Below, piece after piece: positions 49,320 to 58,491 of a stretch of 64,000 nt of DNA (the stretch's first letter is position 1; the number at the start of each line of letters is the position of its first letter). The DNA is from Achromobacter anxifer. Its GTDB lineage: Bacteria > Pseudomonadota > Gammaproteobacteria > Burkholderiales > Burkholderiaceae_B. The notes under the pieces were generated by a model. It worked only from the letters and a program-made list of their open reading frames with translations, was not told the DNA's origin and searched no databases. The position numbers and the translations under genes are program-made. The stretch spans positions 50,607 to 114,606 of the forward strand of contig NZ_CAHLAR010000017.1 in NCBI RefSeq assembly GCF_903652925.1, read 5' to 3'.

Positions 49320-50621
49320 ATGACGCCACCGACCCGTAGCCCCTCCACCGAAGCCGCAACGGCCGGGGACCCCAGCGCCAATGCCGCACGCCGCAAATGG
49401 CTCTGCGGCACGGCGCGCGCGGTGGCCGGCGCCAGCCTGCTGTCCCTGGTCGATCCGCTGGTGCGCGCCGGCGCCTGGGCCGCCGGCACCGACGCGCCCG
49501 AGAAGACCGAGGTCAAGATCGGCTTCATTCCGCTGACCGACTGCGCCTCGGTCGTGATGGCCTCGGTGCTGGGCCTGGACAAGAAGCACGGCGTGACGAT
49601 CACGCCCTCCAAGGAAGCGTCCTGGGCCGCCGTGCGCGATAAGCTCATGAACGGCGAACTGGACATGGCGCACGTGCTCTACGGCCTGATCTACGGCGTG
49701 CACCTGGGCATAGGCGGACCGAAGAAGGACATGGCCGTGCTGATGAGCCTGAACCAGAACGGCCAGGCCATCACACTGTCGAACAAGCTGCTGGAGGCGG
49801 GCGTGCGCGACGGCGAATCGTTGGCCAGGCTGATGGCGTCCGACAAGCGCGAGTACACCTTTGCCCAGACCTTCCCTACCGGCACGCACGCGATGTGGCT
49901 GTACTACTGGCTGGCGACCTACGGCATCCATCCCATGAAGGACGCCAAGGTCATCACCGTGCCGCCGCCGCAGATGGTCGCCAACATGCGCGTGGGCAAT
50001 ATGGACGGCTACTGCGTGGGCGAGCCCTGGGGCGCGCGCGCCATCCTGGACAAGATCGGCTACACCGCCGTCGCCTCGCAAGGCATCTGGACGGATCACC
50101 CCGAGAAGGTGCTGGGCACCAGCGCGGACTTCGTGTCGCGCCATCCGAACACGGCCCGTGCGGTGACGGCCGCCATACTCGAAGCCGGCAAGTGGATCGA
50201 TGCCTCGCCCGCCAACCGCCAGAAGGCCGCCGAGACCATTGCGGCCAAGTCCTACGTCAATACGGACGCCAGCGGCATCGTCGACCGCATGCTAGGCCGC
50301 TACGACGACGGGCTGGGGAAAAGCTGGACGGACGAGCACGCCATGCGCTTTTACGCCGATGGCGCCGCCAACTTCCCGTACCTGAGCGACGGTATGTGGT
50401 TCCTGACGCAGCACAAGCGCTGGGGGCTGCTGAAGGAACATCCCGATTATCTGGCGATGGCGAAACAGATCAACCGGATCGATCTCTACAAGCAGGCCGC
50501 GCAGGCCGCCGGCGTGGCGCTGCCGGCCAGCGAGATGCGCACTTCGAAACTCATCGACGGCGTGGTCTGGGACGGCAGCAACCCTGCCGCCTACGCCGAC
50601 GGATTCAAGGTCAAGGCCTGA
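49320..50621 (+). CDS. nrtA: nitrate ABC transporter substrate-binding protein (NrtA/NasF type), Tat-exported
   Basis: A 433-residue CmpA/NrtA family protein with a twin-arginine leader (AARRKWLCGTARAV, R24-R25, hydrophobic run to about residue 55). EVKIGFIPLTDCASVVMASV and MRVGNMDGYCVGEPWGARA are typical nitrate-binding segments. Export argues that it is the transporter receptor, not the cytoplasmic sensor NasS, to which it is related. The ATG at 49320 has AGGAG six bases upstream. First gene of the operon. Confidence 0.92.
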   Translation: MTPPTRSPSTEAATAGDPSANAARRKWLCGTARAVAGASLLSLVDPLVRAGAWAAGTDAPEKTEVKIGFIPLTDCASVVMASVLGLDKKHGVTITPSKEASWAAVRDKLMNGELDMAHVLYGLIYGVHLGIGGPKKDMAVLMSLNQNGQAITLSNKLLEAGVRDGESLARLMASDKREYTFAQTFPTGTHAMWLYYWLATYGIHPMKDAKVITVPPPQMVANMRVGNMDGYCVGEPWGARAILDKIGYTAVASQGIWTDHPEKVLGTSADFVSRHPNTARAVTAAILEAGKWIDASPANRQKAAETIAAKSYVNTDASGIVDRMLGRYDDGLGKSWTDEHAMRFYADGAANFPYLSDGMWFLTQHKRWGLLKEHPDYLAMAKQINRIDLYKQAAQAAGVALPASEMRTSKLIDGVVWDGSNPAAYADGFKVKA

Positions 50622-50637
50622 AAAAGAGGGGCACGCA

Positions 50638-51468
50638 ATGTCTAACGCAACGAGTATGAGCCGCGGCGATGAACTCATGGCCCTTTGGCGCGAACGCCTG
50701 GAGTCCGCGCTGCGGGCCGTGGTGGGGCCCGTGGCGGGCTTCGCGCTGTTTGTGCTGGTATGGCAGGTGGTGGCGATGCGGATACCGGAAATTCCCACGC
50801 CGGGCGTCACCTGGCGGGCCGCCGTCGAACTTTTTTCCGATCCGTTCTATGACAACGGTCCCAATGACAAGGGCATAGGCTGGAACCTGCTGGCATCGCT
50901 GCAGCGCGTGGCTATCGGTTTCGGCCTGGCCGCGCTGGTCGGCATACCCGCAGGCTTTGCCATCGGCCGCTATGCGGCGGTGCGGGCGATGTTCTCGCCC
51001 ATCGTCAGCCTGCTGCGGCCGGTGTCGCCGCTGGCCTGGCTGCCGTTGGGGCTGCTGCTGTTCAAGGCAGCCAATCCGGCCGCCGTATGGGCCATCTTCA
51101 TCTGTTCGATCTGGCCGATGATCATCAATACCGCGGTCGGCGTGGCGCGCGTGCCGCAGGACTACCTGAACGTGGCGCGGGTGCTGAACCTGTCCGAATG
51201 GAAGGTGACCACCAAGGTGCTGCTGCCCGCCGTGCTGCCCTACATGCTGACCGGCGTGCGCCTGTCCATCGGCACCGCGTGGCTGGTGATCGTGGCGGCT
51301 GAAATGCTGACCGGCGGCACGGGCATCGGCTTCTGGCTCTGGGACGAATGGAACAACCTGAAGGTAGAGCACATCGTCATCGCCATTTTCGTGATCGGCA
51401 TCGTCGGGCTGCTGCTGGAAACCCTATTGGTTGCCCTGGCCCGCCGCTACACCTACACCGAGGAATAG
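50638..51468 (+). CDS. nrtB: nitrate ABC transporter permease
   Basis: A 276-residue permease with about six helices. The EAA-type loop is DYLNVARVLNLSEWKVTTKV followed by LLPAVLPYML. It belongs to the NrtB/SsuC/TauC group, and its neighbours assign nitrate. AAGAGGGG precedes the ATG, 16 bp after nrtA. A homodimer probably forms the channel. Confidence 0.93.
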   Translation: MSNATSMSRGDELMALWRERLESALRAVVGPVAGFALFVLVWQVVAMRIPEIPTPGVTWRAAVELFSDPFYDNGPNDKGIGWNLLASLQRVAIGFGLAALVGIPAGFAIGRYAAVRAMFSPIVSLLRPVSPLAWLPLGLLLFKAANPAAVWAIFICSIWPMIINTAVGVARVPQDYLNVARVLNLSEWKVTTKVLLPAVLPYMLTGVRLSIGTAWLVIVAAEMLTGGTGIGFWLWDEWNNLKVEHIVIAIFVIGIVGLLLETLLVALARRYTYTEE

Positions 51469-51472
51469 CGCC

Positions 51473-52348
51473 ATGAAGAAACATGTACGCATCGAGCGCG
51501 TGGGCCAGACGTTCAACACCCGCAAGGGCGCATTCGTGGCGCTGCGCGACATCGACCTGACCGTGGAGCAGGGCGAGTTCATCACGCTGATCGGCCATTC
51601 CGGCTGCGGCAAATCGACCTTGCTCAATCTCATCGCGGGCCTGACCCGTCCCACCAGCGGCGTGCTGCTGTGCGCCGAGCGCGAGATCACAGGCCCCGGG
51701 CCCGACCGCGCGGTGGTGTTCCAAAACCATTCGCTGCTGCCCTGGTTGAGCTGCTTCCAGAACGTGTACCTGGCGGTGGAGCGCGTGTTCGGCGCTAGCG
51801 AAAAACGGCCGCAGCTGGCCGAGCGCACAAGCGCCGCGCTGGACCTGGTGGGGCTCTTGCCGGCGCAACACAAGCTGCCGCGCGAAATCTCCGGCGGCAT
51901 GAAGCAGCGGGTGGGCATTGCGCGGGCGCTGGCGATCGAGCCGGACGTGCTGCTGATGGACGAACCCTTCGGCGCGCTCGATGCGCTGACCCGGGCGCAT
52001 CTGCAGGACGAGCTGTTGAAGATCGTCGCCAAGACGCGCACCACCACCGTCATGGTCACGCACGACGTCGACGAGGCGGTGCTGCTGTCCGACCGCATCG
52101 TGATGCTGACCAACGGCCCGGCCGCGACCATCGGCGAGATCCTGGCCGTGCCCCTGCCGCGTCCGCGCGACCGCGTGCGTCTGGCCAATGACGCCATCTA
52201 TCTGGCGTGCCGCGCGGCGGTGGTGGACTTCCTGCATCGCCGCCATGGCAATCCCGAACGCTCGCAAACGGCAATCCAGGCAAACGCCGCGCTGGATGCG
52301 GAGCCGCAGCCGCTGGCCGAGGCCGGCGCATCGCGCGCGGTCGCCTAG
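51473..52348 (+). CDS. nrtD: nitrate ABC transporter ATP-binding protein
   Basis: A 291-residue ATPase with Walker A GHSGCGKSTLLN, signature EISGGMKQRVGIARAL, Walker B VLLMDEPFGALDA and H-loop VMVTHDVDEA. It lacks the extra receptor-like domain of NrtC, so it matches NrtD or NasD. GAGGAAT, overlapping the end of nrtB, is the ribosome binding site. Confidence 0.94.
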   Translation: MKKHVRIERVGQTFNTRKGAFVALRDIDLTVEQGEFITLIGHSGCGKSTLLNLIAGLTRPTSGVLLCAEREITGPGPDRAVVFQNHSLLPWLSCFQNVYLAVERVFGASEKRPQLAERTSAALDLVGLLPAQHKLPREISGGMKQRVGIARALAIEPDVLLMDEPFGALDALTRAHLQDELLKIVAKTRTTTVMVTHDVDEAVLLSDRIVMLTNGPAATIGEILAVPLPRPRDRVRLANDAIYLACRAAVVDFLHRRHGNPERSQTAIQANAALDAEPQPLAEAGASRAVA

Positions 52349-52356
52349 AGACAGCC

Positions 52357-53577
52357 ATGGATGCGAAGCAGAAGCTGGTGGTGGTCGGCAATGGCATGGC
52401 GGGCATACGCACGCTGGAAGAACTGCTGAAGCTGACGCCCGATCTGTACGAGATCACGGTGTTCGGCGCCGAGCCGTACCCCAACTACAACCGCATCCTG
52501 CTGTCGCCGGTGCTGACGGGCGAGCAGAGCTTGCGGGACATCGTGCTCAATGACGAGGACTGGTATGCCCGCCACGGCATCCGCCTGCTGCTGAACCGCA
52601 AGGTCGCGGGCGTGAACCGCGCCCGGCGTACCGTGCTGGCGGACGATGGCTCCGAGACGCCTTATGACAGGCTGCTGCTGGCCACCGGCTCGAATCCCTT
52701 CATCCTGCCGGTGCCGGGCCGCGAGCTGGATGGCGTGGTCGCCTTTCGCGATATCCGCGACGTGAACCGCATGATAGAAGCGTCTGCGCGCTACCGGCAC
52801 GCGGTGGTGATAGGCGGCGGCCTGCTGGGTCTGGAGGCTGCCAACGGCCTGGCCGCGCGCGGCATGGACGTGGCCGTGGTGCATCTGGGGGAAGCGCTGC
52901 TGGACCGGCAGCTGGACAGCGGCGCCGCAGCCATGCTGCGCCGCGGCCTGGAGGCGCGCGGCTTGAAGTTCCTGCTGGGGCGCCAGACCCGCGAGATTCT
53001 GGCCGGTGCCGACGGGCGGGTGCGCGCGCTGCGCTTCGCGGACGGGGAAGAGATTCTGGCGGACCTGGTGGTGATGGCGGTGGGTGTCAGGCCCAACACT
53101 GAACTGGCCGAGCGCTGCGGCCTGCATGTGAACCGCGGCGTGGTGGTCAGCGACACCTTGCAGACCTACGACCCGCGCATCTACGCGGTGGGCGAATGCG
53201 TGAGCCATCGCGGCACCGCCTATGGGCTGGTCGCGCCCTTGTACGAACAGGCGAAGGTGGCGGCCAACCACCTGGCGCTACATGGCATCAGCCGCTACGA
53301 AGGCAGCGTGGCTTCAACGCGCCTCAAGGTCACCGGCATCGACCTGTTTTCCGCCGGCGATTTCGCCGGAGGCCAGCAGACCGAGTCGATCACGCTGGCC
53401 GACACGCCGGGTGGCGTCTACAAGAAGCTGGTGATCCGCGACGACAGACTGGTGGGCGCCTGCCTGTATGGCGATACGGCGGACAGCACCTGGTATGTGC
53501 GCCTGATCCGCGAAGGCCGGCGCATCGGCGCTTTGCGCGAACGGCTCATGCACGGCGAAGCGGCGGGGGAAAATTAA
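52357..53577 (+). CDS. nasC: FAD/NAD(P)-dependent electron-transfer protein of assimilatory nitrate reductase (NirB N-terminal-like)
   Basis: A 406-residue pyridine nucleotide-disulfide oxidoreductase-fold protein with FAD loop VVVGNGMAGIRTLEEL, NAD loop AVVIGGGLLGLEAANGLAA and the FAD motif YAVGECVSHRG. It equals the N-terminal part of NirB-type nitrite reductase but lacks the BFD, ferredoxin-like and siroheme domains. In Klebsiella nasFEDCBA, NasC passes electrons to NasA, and the same role is inferred here. The ATG at 52357 has GAGACAGCC upstream. Confidence 0.85.
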   Translation: MDAKQKLVVVGNGMAGIRTLEELLKLTPDLYEITVFGAEPYPNYNRILLSPVLTGEQSLRDIVLNDEDWYARHGIRLLLNRKVAGVNRARRTVLADDGSETPYDRLLLATGSNPFILPVPGRELDGVVAFRDIRDVNRMIEASARYRHAVVIGGGLLGLEAANGLAARGMDVAVVHLGEALLDRQLDSGAAAMLRRGLEARGLKFLLGRQTREILAGADGRVRALRFADGEEILADLVVMAVGVRPNTELAERCGLHVNRGVVVSDTLQTYDPRIYAVGECVSHRGTAYGLVAPLYEQAKVAANHLALHGISRYEGSVASTRLKVTGIDLFSAGDFAGGQQTESITLADTPGGVYKKLVIRDDRLVGACLYGDTADSTWYVRLIREGRRIGALRERLMHGEAAGEN

Positions 53578-53580
53578 GGA

Positions 53581-56310
53581 ATGGACGCGCCCATGGCCCG
53601 CCGGATCGATATCGTGGACGCGACGCAGCAAGGCGTGCGCGAAGTGGCTTCGGTGTGCTGCTATTGCGGCACCGGCTGTGGCGTGCGGGTGGAAGCGCGC
53701 GACGGCGCCGTGGTGCGCGTGCGCGGCGACGAGCGCCACCCAGCCAACCATGGCAGGCTCTGCAGCAAGGGCCTGGCGCTGGCGGACACGGTGCGGCGCG
53801 ACGGCGCGCGCGTGCTATCGGCGCAATGGCGCGAGACGCGCGCCGAGTCCATGCGCGCCATCGCGCTGGACCAGGCGCTGGACATCGTGGCGTCGAGGTT
53901 GGCCGACACCATTGCGCAACATGGTCCGGACGCCTTGGGCTTCTACCTGTCGGGACAGTTGCTGACCGAGGACTACGCGGTCTTCAACAAGCTGGCCCGC
54001 GCGCTGGCCGGCACCAACAACATCGACACCAATTCGCGCCTGTGCATGTCCAGCGCGGTCTCGGGCTACAAGCGCACGCTGGGCGCGGATGCGCCGCCGG
54101 CCTGCTACGAAGACCTGGACCTGGCTGACACGGTGCTGATCGCCGGTTCCAACATGGCCTATGCGCATCCCGTGCTGTTCCGGCGGCTGGAGGCCGCGCG
54201 GGCGCGGCGTCCGGGCATGAAGATCATCGTCGCGGACCCGCGGCGTACCGACACCGCGGCATTCGCCGATCTGCACCTGCAACTGGCGCCGGGCACGGAT
54301 GTGGCCTTGTTCCACGCCATGCTCAATGTCCTGGAGCAGGAGGGGCTGCTGGACCACGGCTACATCCAGCGGCATACGGAAGGTTTCGAACCCCTGATGG
54401 CGCGCGCGCGGCGGTACACGCCGCAAGCGGCGCAGGCGATCTGCGGCGTGCCGGCGCAGGACATTGTCCGGGCGGCGCGCTGGTTCGGCTCGTCGGGCGC
54501 GGCGCTCTCGCTCTACACCATGGGCTTGAACCAGTCGGCCAGCGGCACCGACAAGAACGCCGCGCTGATACATCTGCATCTGGCGACCGGACAGATCGGC
54601 AAACCTGGCGCCGGGCCGTTCTCGCTGACGGGTCAGCCCAATGCCATGGGCGGGCGGGAGGCCGGCGGCATGGCCACGCTGCTGCCGGGTCACCGCGATC
54701 CCGCGTCGGCCGCCGACCGCGAGGCAAGCGCCGCGCTGTGGGGCGTGGATGCCTTGCCGCAGGCGCCGGGCGCCAGCGCGCTGGAGATGTTCGACGCGGC
54801 GCTGGAAGGGCGCATCAAGGTGCTGTGGATCGCGGCCACCAACCCGGCGCAGTCCCTGCCGGACCAGGCGCGGGTGCGCGCGGCGCTGGAACGCGCCGAA
54901 TTCGTCATCGTGCAGGAGGCCTACGCGGGCACCGAGACCCTGGCCTACGCAGACCTGGTGCTGCCGGCCGCGACCTGGCCCGAGAAGTCCGGCACCGTGA
55001 CCAATTCGGAACGCTGCATCAGCCGGGTGCGCGCAGCCATCGATCCGCCCGGCGACGCGCAGCCGGACTGGCGTCTGGCGCAGGCGGTCGCGCTGCGCCT
55101 GGCCGCCCGCATGGCCCCGCACAAAGCGGCGCTGTTCGCCTACCGGGATGAAAGCGAGGTCTTCGCCGAGCATGCCCGCACGACGGCGGGCCGGGACCTG
55201 GACTACAGCGGCCTGGATTACGCGACGCTGCATGCACACGGACCGCAGCAATGGCCGTACCGGCAGGGGCAGGGCACGGCGCGCCTGTATGCCGATGGCA
55301 TGTTTCCCACGGCCAGCGGACGCGCCCGCTTCTGCGACGTGGATTACCGTCCCGTCGCGGAAGCCGCTACGTCGGAATACCCGCTACGGCTCACCACAGG
55401 CCGCCTGCGCGACCATTGGCACACCCTGGCGCGCACATCCCTGGCCCGCGCCCTGACGCAGCATGTCGAGGAACCGTGGGTGTCCATGAATCCCGAGGAC
55501 ATGCGCCGGCTCAAGCTGGAACCCGGCGCGCTGGTCAGGCTGGCATCGCGCCGGGGTAGTGTGGTGCTACCGGTGCAGGCGGACGATTCGCTGGCAGCGG
55601 GACAGGCGTTCCTGCCCATGCACTGGGGCAGCGCCTACATGGCCGGGTTGGGGGTGAACGCGTTGACCAATCCGGCCGCCGACCCCATTTCGCGCCAGCC
55701 GGAACTCAAGCACAGCGCCGTGTCCGCCGTACCGGCGGGCCTGCCATGGCAGGCCGCGGGCTGGTTGCAGGGCGATGGCGCCGTGCTGCGCGCGCGCCTG
55801 GCGCCGTGGTTGCGGCGCTTTGATTACGCGGTCGTCCTGCCCGTGGGCGCGGGCGGGGTGCGGATGCGTCTGGCGGCCCCCGCCGCGCCGCCGGTTGAGA
55901 TGCTGGAAGCGATGGCGGATGCGCTCGGCCTGCTCCGACCCGACGTGGCTTTCGACGACCCCGCGCGTGGCCAGATGCGCAGGGTGCGACTGGAGCAGGG
56001 CGTGTTGCATGGCTTTTTGCTGGCAGGCGATCTGCGGGCGCAGGATGCACTGTTGTCCTGGGCCGGCGGCGGCGAGGCGCCAGCCAGCGTGGCGGCGCTG
56101 CTGACGGGGCGGATCGCGGGCGCGGTCCGCTCGCGCGCGGTCTGCGTTTGCAGTGGCGTGAGCGAGGCTGCGATCTTGGCCGGTATCGCCCGGGGCTGCG
56201 ATCTGGCGGCCTTGAAAGCCACGCTGGGCTGCGGCACGGGTTGCGGCTCCTGCGTACCGGAGATCCAGGCACTGGTCGGCCGAGCCGCGCGCGCCGCCGT
56301 TCCCGCGTAG
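53581..56310 (+). CDS. nasA: assimilatory nitrate reductase, catalytic subunit
   Basis: A 909-residue molybdopterin enzyme that reduces nitrate to nitrite in the cytoplasm. The N-terminal [4Fe-4S] site is C26, C29, C33 and C61. NTNSRLCMSSAVSGYKRTLG and GREAGGMATLLPGHRD are typical of Nas/Nap-type reductases. The C-terminal 60 residues form a BFD-like [2Fe-2S] domain (CVCSGVSEAAI, LGCGTGCGSCVPEI), the likely entry point for electrons from the FAD protein upstream. It starts 3 bp after nasC. The bis-MGD cofactor comes from the moa/mob genes. Confidence 0.96.
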   Translation: MDAPMARRIDIVDATQQGVREVASVCCYCGTGCGVRVEARDGAVVRVRGDERHPANHGRLCSKGLALADTVRRDGARVLSAQWRETRAESMRAIALDQALDIVASRLADTIAQHGPDALGFYLSGQLLTEDYAVFNKLARALAGTNNIDTNSRLCMSSAVSGYKRTLGADAPPACYEDLDLADTVLIAGSNMAYAHPVLFRRLEAARARRPGMKIIVADPRRTDTAAFADLHLQLAPGTDVALFHAMLNVLEQEGLLDHGYIQRHTEGFEPLMARARRYTPQAAQAICGVPAQDIVRAARWFGSSGAALSLYTMGLNQSASGTDKNAALIHLHLATGQIGKPGAGPFSLTGQPNAMGGREAGGMATLLPGHRDPASAADREASAALWGVDALPQAPGASALEMFDAALEGRIKVLWIAATNPAQSLPDQARVRAALERAEFVIVQEAYAGTETLAYADLVLPAATWPEKSGTVTNSERCISRVRAAIDPPGDAQPDWRLAQAVALRLAARMAPHKAALFAYRDESEVFAEHARTTAGRDLDYSGLDYATLHAHGPQQWPYRQGQGTARLYADGMFPTASGRARFCDVDYRPVAEAATSEYPLRLTTGRLRDHWHTLARTSLARALTQHVEEPWVSMNPEDMRRLKLEPGALVRLASRRGSVVLPVQADDSLAAGQAFLPMHWGSAYMAGLGVNALTNPAADPISRQPELKHSAVSAVPAGLPWQAAGWLQGDGAVLRARLAPWLRRFDYAVVLPVGAGGVRMRLAAPAAPPVEMLEAMADALGLLRPDVAFDDPARGQMRRVRLEQGVLHGFLLAGDLRAQDALLSWAGGGEAPASVAALLTGRIAGAVRSRAVCVCSGVSEAAILAGIARGCDLAALKATLGCGTGCGSCVPEIQALVGRAARAAVPA

Positions 56311-56432
56311 CCGCTGCTGGCGTGGCCGTGGCCGACACGTTCCGACACGCGCCGGGCCGCGCAACCGGTGTAGTATCAAGCCAGCCTTGCGCCAGGCGCG
56401 GGCGGTTTCTATCCGGATTCATGGAGTGGCTT

Positions 56433-57164
56433 GTGACGATGCGAAAAATGGCATCCCTGATTTTTACGGCGGGCGCGCTGGGGGCTGCCGCTGCGGCGCA
56501 GGCCGGCGTGTGCGACGCGCAATTCATGCATGACGGCGGCGCCGTGCAACTGACCGGCACCGGCAACCTGGCGCTGGGCGCCGACCTGACCTTCGCCGAA
56601 GTTACAAAAAGCAATGGAGACAATTGCCGCGCGCGAGTGCAGGGCGTGGCCACGTTCAGCTACGCGGGCCTGCCTCCGGGCAAATCCAAGCTGGACTACC
56701 TCATGACCGTCAAGGGCGGCCAGGCCACCTTCGTGCGCTACGCCAACGCGGGCGAGGCGCCGCAACCGTCGGAAGGCCAGTTCGACCTGCGCATGCTGGG
56801 GCTCTTCGCCTATGACGGCAACCTCAGCAGCGGGCAGAAGCTGCCGGGTTCATCCTTCCGGCTGAAGATCGGCAAGGAAGCGCCGGTGGGCGGACAGCCC
56901 AGCACGACGGTGCGCATCGGCGAAAAAACCGTGGGCCAGAAGGCCTCGGTGCATACCGCCTTGGGCGCGCAATCCTGCCATCCGATTTCGTACACGCGCA
57001 ATTCGGATCCCACCATGGCCACTTTCCAGGGCCTGACCATTCCCATCCCCGGCATGAACACCAAGGTGACGGACTGGTACTGCCCGGCGCTCAACCTGGT
57101 GATGAAGCAGGACATCGACCAGGGCGGCGTCAAGTCCGCGGTTGAGATTACGCAAATCAAGTAG
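56433..57164 (+). CDS. secreted protein of unknown function
   Basis: A 243-residue protein with a signal peptide (MTMRKMASLIFTAGALGAAAAAQA). The mature part is predicted beta-rich, with cysteines in GVCDAQF, NGDNCRAR, AQSCHPIS and DWYCPAL that could form two disulfides. GTG at 56433 has GGAG six bases upstream; ATG at 56421 or 56439 would also work. It follows nasA after 122 bp but shows no link to nitrate metabolism. Family not recognised. Confidence 0.75.
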   Translation: MTMRKMASLIFTAGALGAAAAAQAGVCDAQFMHDGGAVQLTGTGNLALGADLTFAEVTKSNGDNCRARVQGVATFSYAGLPPGKSKLDYLMTVKGGQATFVRYANAGEAPQPSEGQFDLRMLGLFAYDGNLSSGQKLPGSSFRLKIGKEAPVGGQPSTTVRIGEKTVGQKASVHTALGAQSCHPISYTRNSDPTMATFQGLTIPIPGMNTKVTDWYCPALNLVMKQDIDQGGVKSAVEITQIK

Positions 57165-57247
57165 CACACCGTAGCAAGCCCGCCATGCGGCCTGCATGGC
57201 GGCTGGTATGATGGTTCCGTCATTGACACACAACAGGAGCTCAAATA

Positions 57248-57565
57248 ATGGCCACGAGAAAATCCGAAGAAGTCGCAAAAGAAAAACTCATCGACAGTGT
57301 CAAGTCCAGCCTGAATGACGCCGAAAGCCTGCTGCGCGAAGCCGCCAGCAGCACGGGCGACAAGGCCAATGAATTGCGCGACCGCGCGCTGACGTCCCTG
57401 AAGCGCACGCGCGAAGCCTTGTACGAAGCGCAGGACGCCGTGCTGGAGCGCGGCCGCAAGGCAGCCCGTGCGACGGACGACTACGTGCATGACAATCCCT
57501 GGCAAGCCATCGGCATCGCAGGCGTGACCGGCCTGCTGCTCGGTTTGCTGATCAGCCGCCGCTGA
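57248..57565 (+). CDS. DUF883 family protein (YqjD/ElaB-like)
   Basis: A 105-residue protein, helical throughout, with one C-terminal membrane helix (PWQAIGIAGVTGLLLGLLI) ending in SRR. E. coli YqjD and ElaB of this family bind ribosomes and anchor them to the membrane in stationary phase. AGGAG precedes the ATG. The next two genes form the rest of a YqjD-YqjE-like set. Confidence 0.92.
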   Translation: MATRKSEEVAKEKLIDSVKSSLNDAESLLREAASSTGDKANELRDRALTSLKRTREALYEAQDAVLERGRKAARATDDYVHDNPWQAIGIAGVTGLLLGLLISRR

Positions 57566-57634
57566 TAGGGCAGGACATCCGGGCGGGCGGCGCGGGCGTT
57601 TGGCCGCGCTTCCCGCCCGGCGTCCTTTTCAGCC

Positions 57635-58051
57635 ATGGGTCTACGAAAATCTGTTTTCGGCGTTGCCTCCAGCGTGGTCGGGCTGTTGCGCACGCGCCTG
57701 GAACTGCTGGCGCTCGAAGCGGCCGATGAAAAGGCACGCCTGCTCAAACTGCTGGGCATGGCGTTTGCTGCGCTGCTGTTCCTGACATTGGCTGTGCTGG
57801 TCTTCACGGTCACCGTTGCAGTGGCGTTCTGGCCTACCGAAGACCGCTATCTGGCCTTGGGCCTGCTGGCGGGCTTCTATGGCCTGGTCGGCGTGATCCT
57901 GCTGGCGATGGTCCGGCATGGGTTGGTCTACGGCGCCCCGCCGTTCGCCGCCACGCTCGAGGAACTCGGGCGCGACGCCGAACTGCTGGAACGGGTGCGC
58001 GACGCGCAAGACGATGACGAGGCGCAGGCGCGCCGGCGCGAGGAGGGCTGA
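57635..58051 (+). CDS. phage holin family / YqjE-like membrane protein
   Basis: A 138-residue protein with two membrane helices (LGMAFAALLFLTLAVLVFTV and LALGLLAGFYGLVGVILLAM) and charged ends; LLRTRLELLALEAADEKARL is typical of YqjE-type proteins. Despite the family name there is no sign of phage here. Three bases separate its stop from the next gene. Confidence 0.85.
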   Translation: MGLRKSVFGVASSVVGLLRTRLELLALEAADEKARLLKLLGMAFAALLFLTLAVLVFTVTVAVAFWPTEDRYLALGLLAGFYGLVGVILLAMVRHGLVYGAPPFAATLEELGRDAELLERVRDAQDDDEAQARRREEG

Positions 58052-58054
58052 AGC

Positions 58055-58420
58055 ATGACGAAAAGGTCTCCCACCGTCGACCGCGCCGTGCGCATCGAGC
58101 TGCTGCGCGCCCGCGCCGCCATCGAACGCGAATCGCTGGCGCAGAGCATCGCGTCCACCGGCCGCAAGCTGGAACCCGCCGCGCTGCTCAAGAGCTTGCT
58201 GCCCGGAATGGCGTCGGGCGGCGCATCGCGCTGGGCCTTGCAGGCGATCAGTCTGGCGAAGCGCTATCCCATCGTCAGCTCGTCGCTGTCCGCCATGATC
58301 ATGCGCGGCGGCAAGCGCTCGAAGCTCTTGAAGATCGCCGGCGTCGGACTGATCGGCTGGCAGTTGTTCAAGGCGTGGCAGAGCTCGCGCCATGACGGCG
58401 ATGCGGAAGCCGGGCGCTGA
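58055..58420 (+). CDS. small protein downstream of yqjE-like gene (YqjK-like position)
   Basis: A 121-residue basic protein with an N-terminal helical region (RIELLRARAAIERESLAQSI) and a short hydrophobic segment near the C-terminus (LLKIAGVGLIGWQLFKAW). Its place after the DUF883 and YqjE-like genes parallels yqjK, but direct similarity is weak. AGGAGGGCTGAAGC precedes the ATG. Confidence 0.75.
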   Translation: MTKRSPTVDRAVRIELLRARAAIERESLAQSIASTGRKLEPAALLKSLLPGMASGGASRWALQAISLAKRYPIVSSSLSAMIMRGGKRSKLLKIAGVGLIGWQLFKAWQSSRHDGDAEAGR

Positions 58421-58445
58421 CGCCGCGGTGCCGATCGCGAAAATA

Positions 58446-58473
58446 AAAACCCGCCGGTACGGCGGGTTTTTTC
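58446..58473. terminator. bidirectional terminator between the yqj-like operon and ubiD
   Basis: AAAAACCCGCCG (58446-58457) and CGGCGGGTTTTT (58461-58472) with a GTA loop; T6 on the plus strand and A-rich on the other side. Confidence 0.9.
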
Positions 58474-58491
58474 ATGGCGGAGCGCCGTGGG

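Noticed and set aside
57635-58051. Phage remnant suggested by the holin-family name
   Set aside because: The protein is the chromosomal YqjE-like type in a YqjD-YqjE-like gene set; no phage genes or attachment sites are near.
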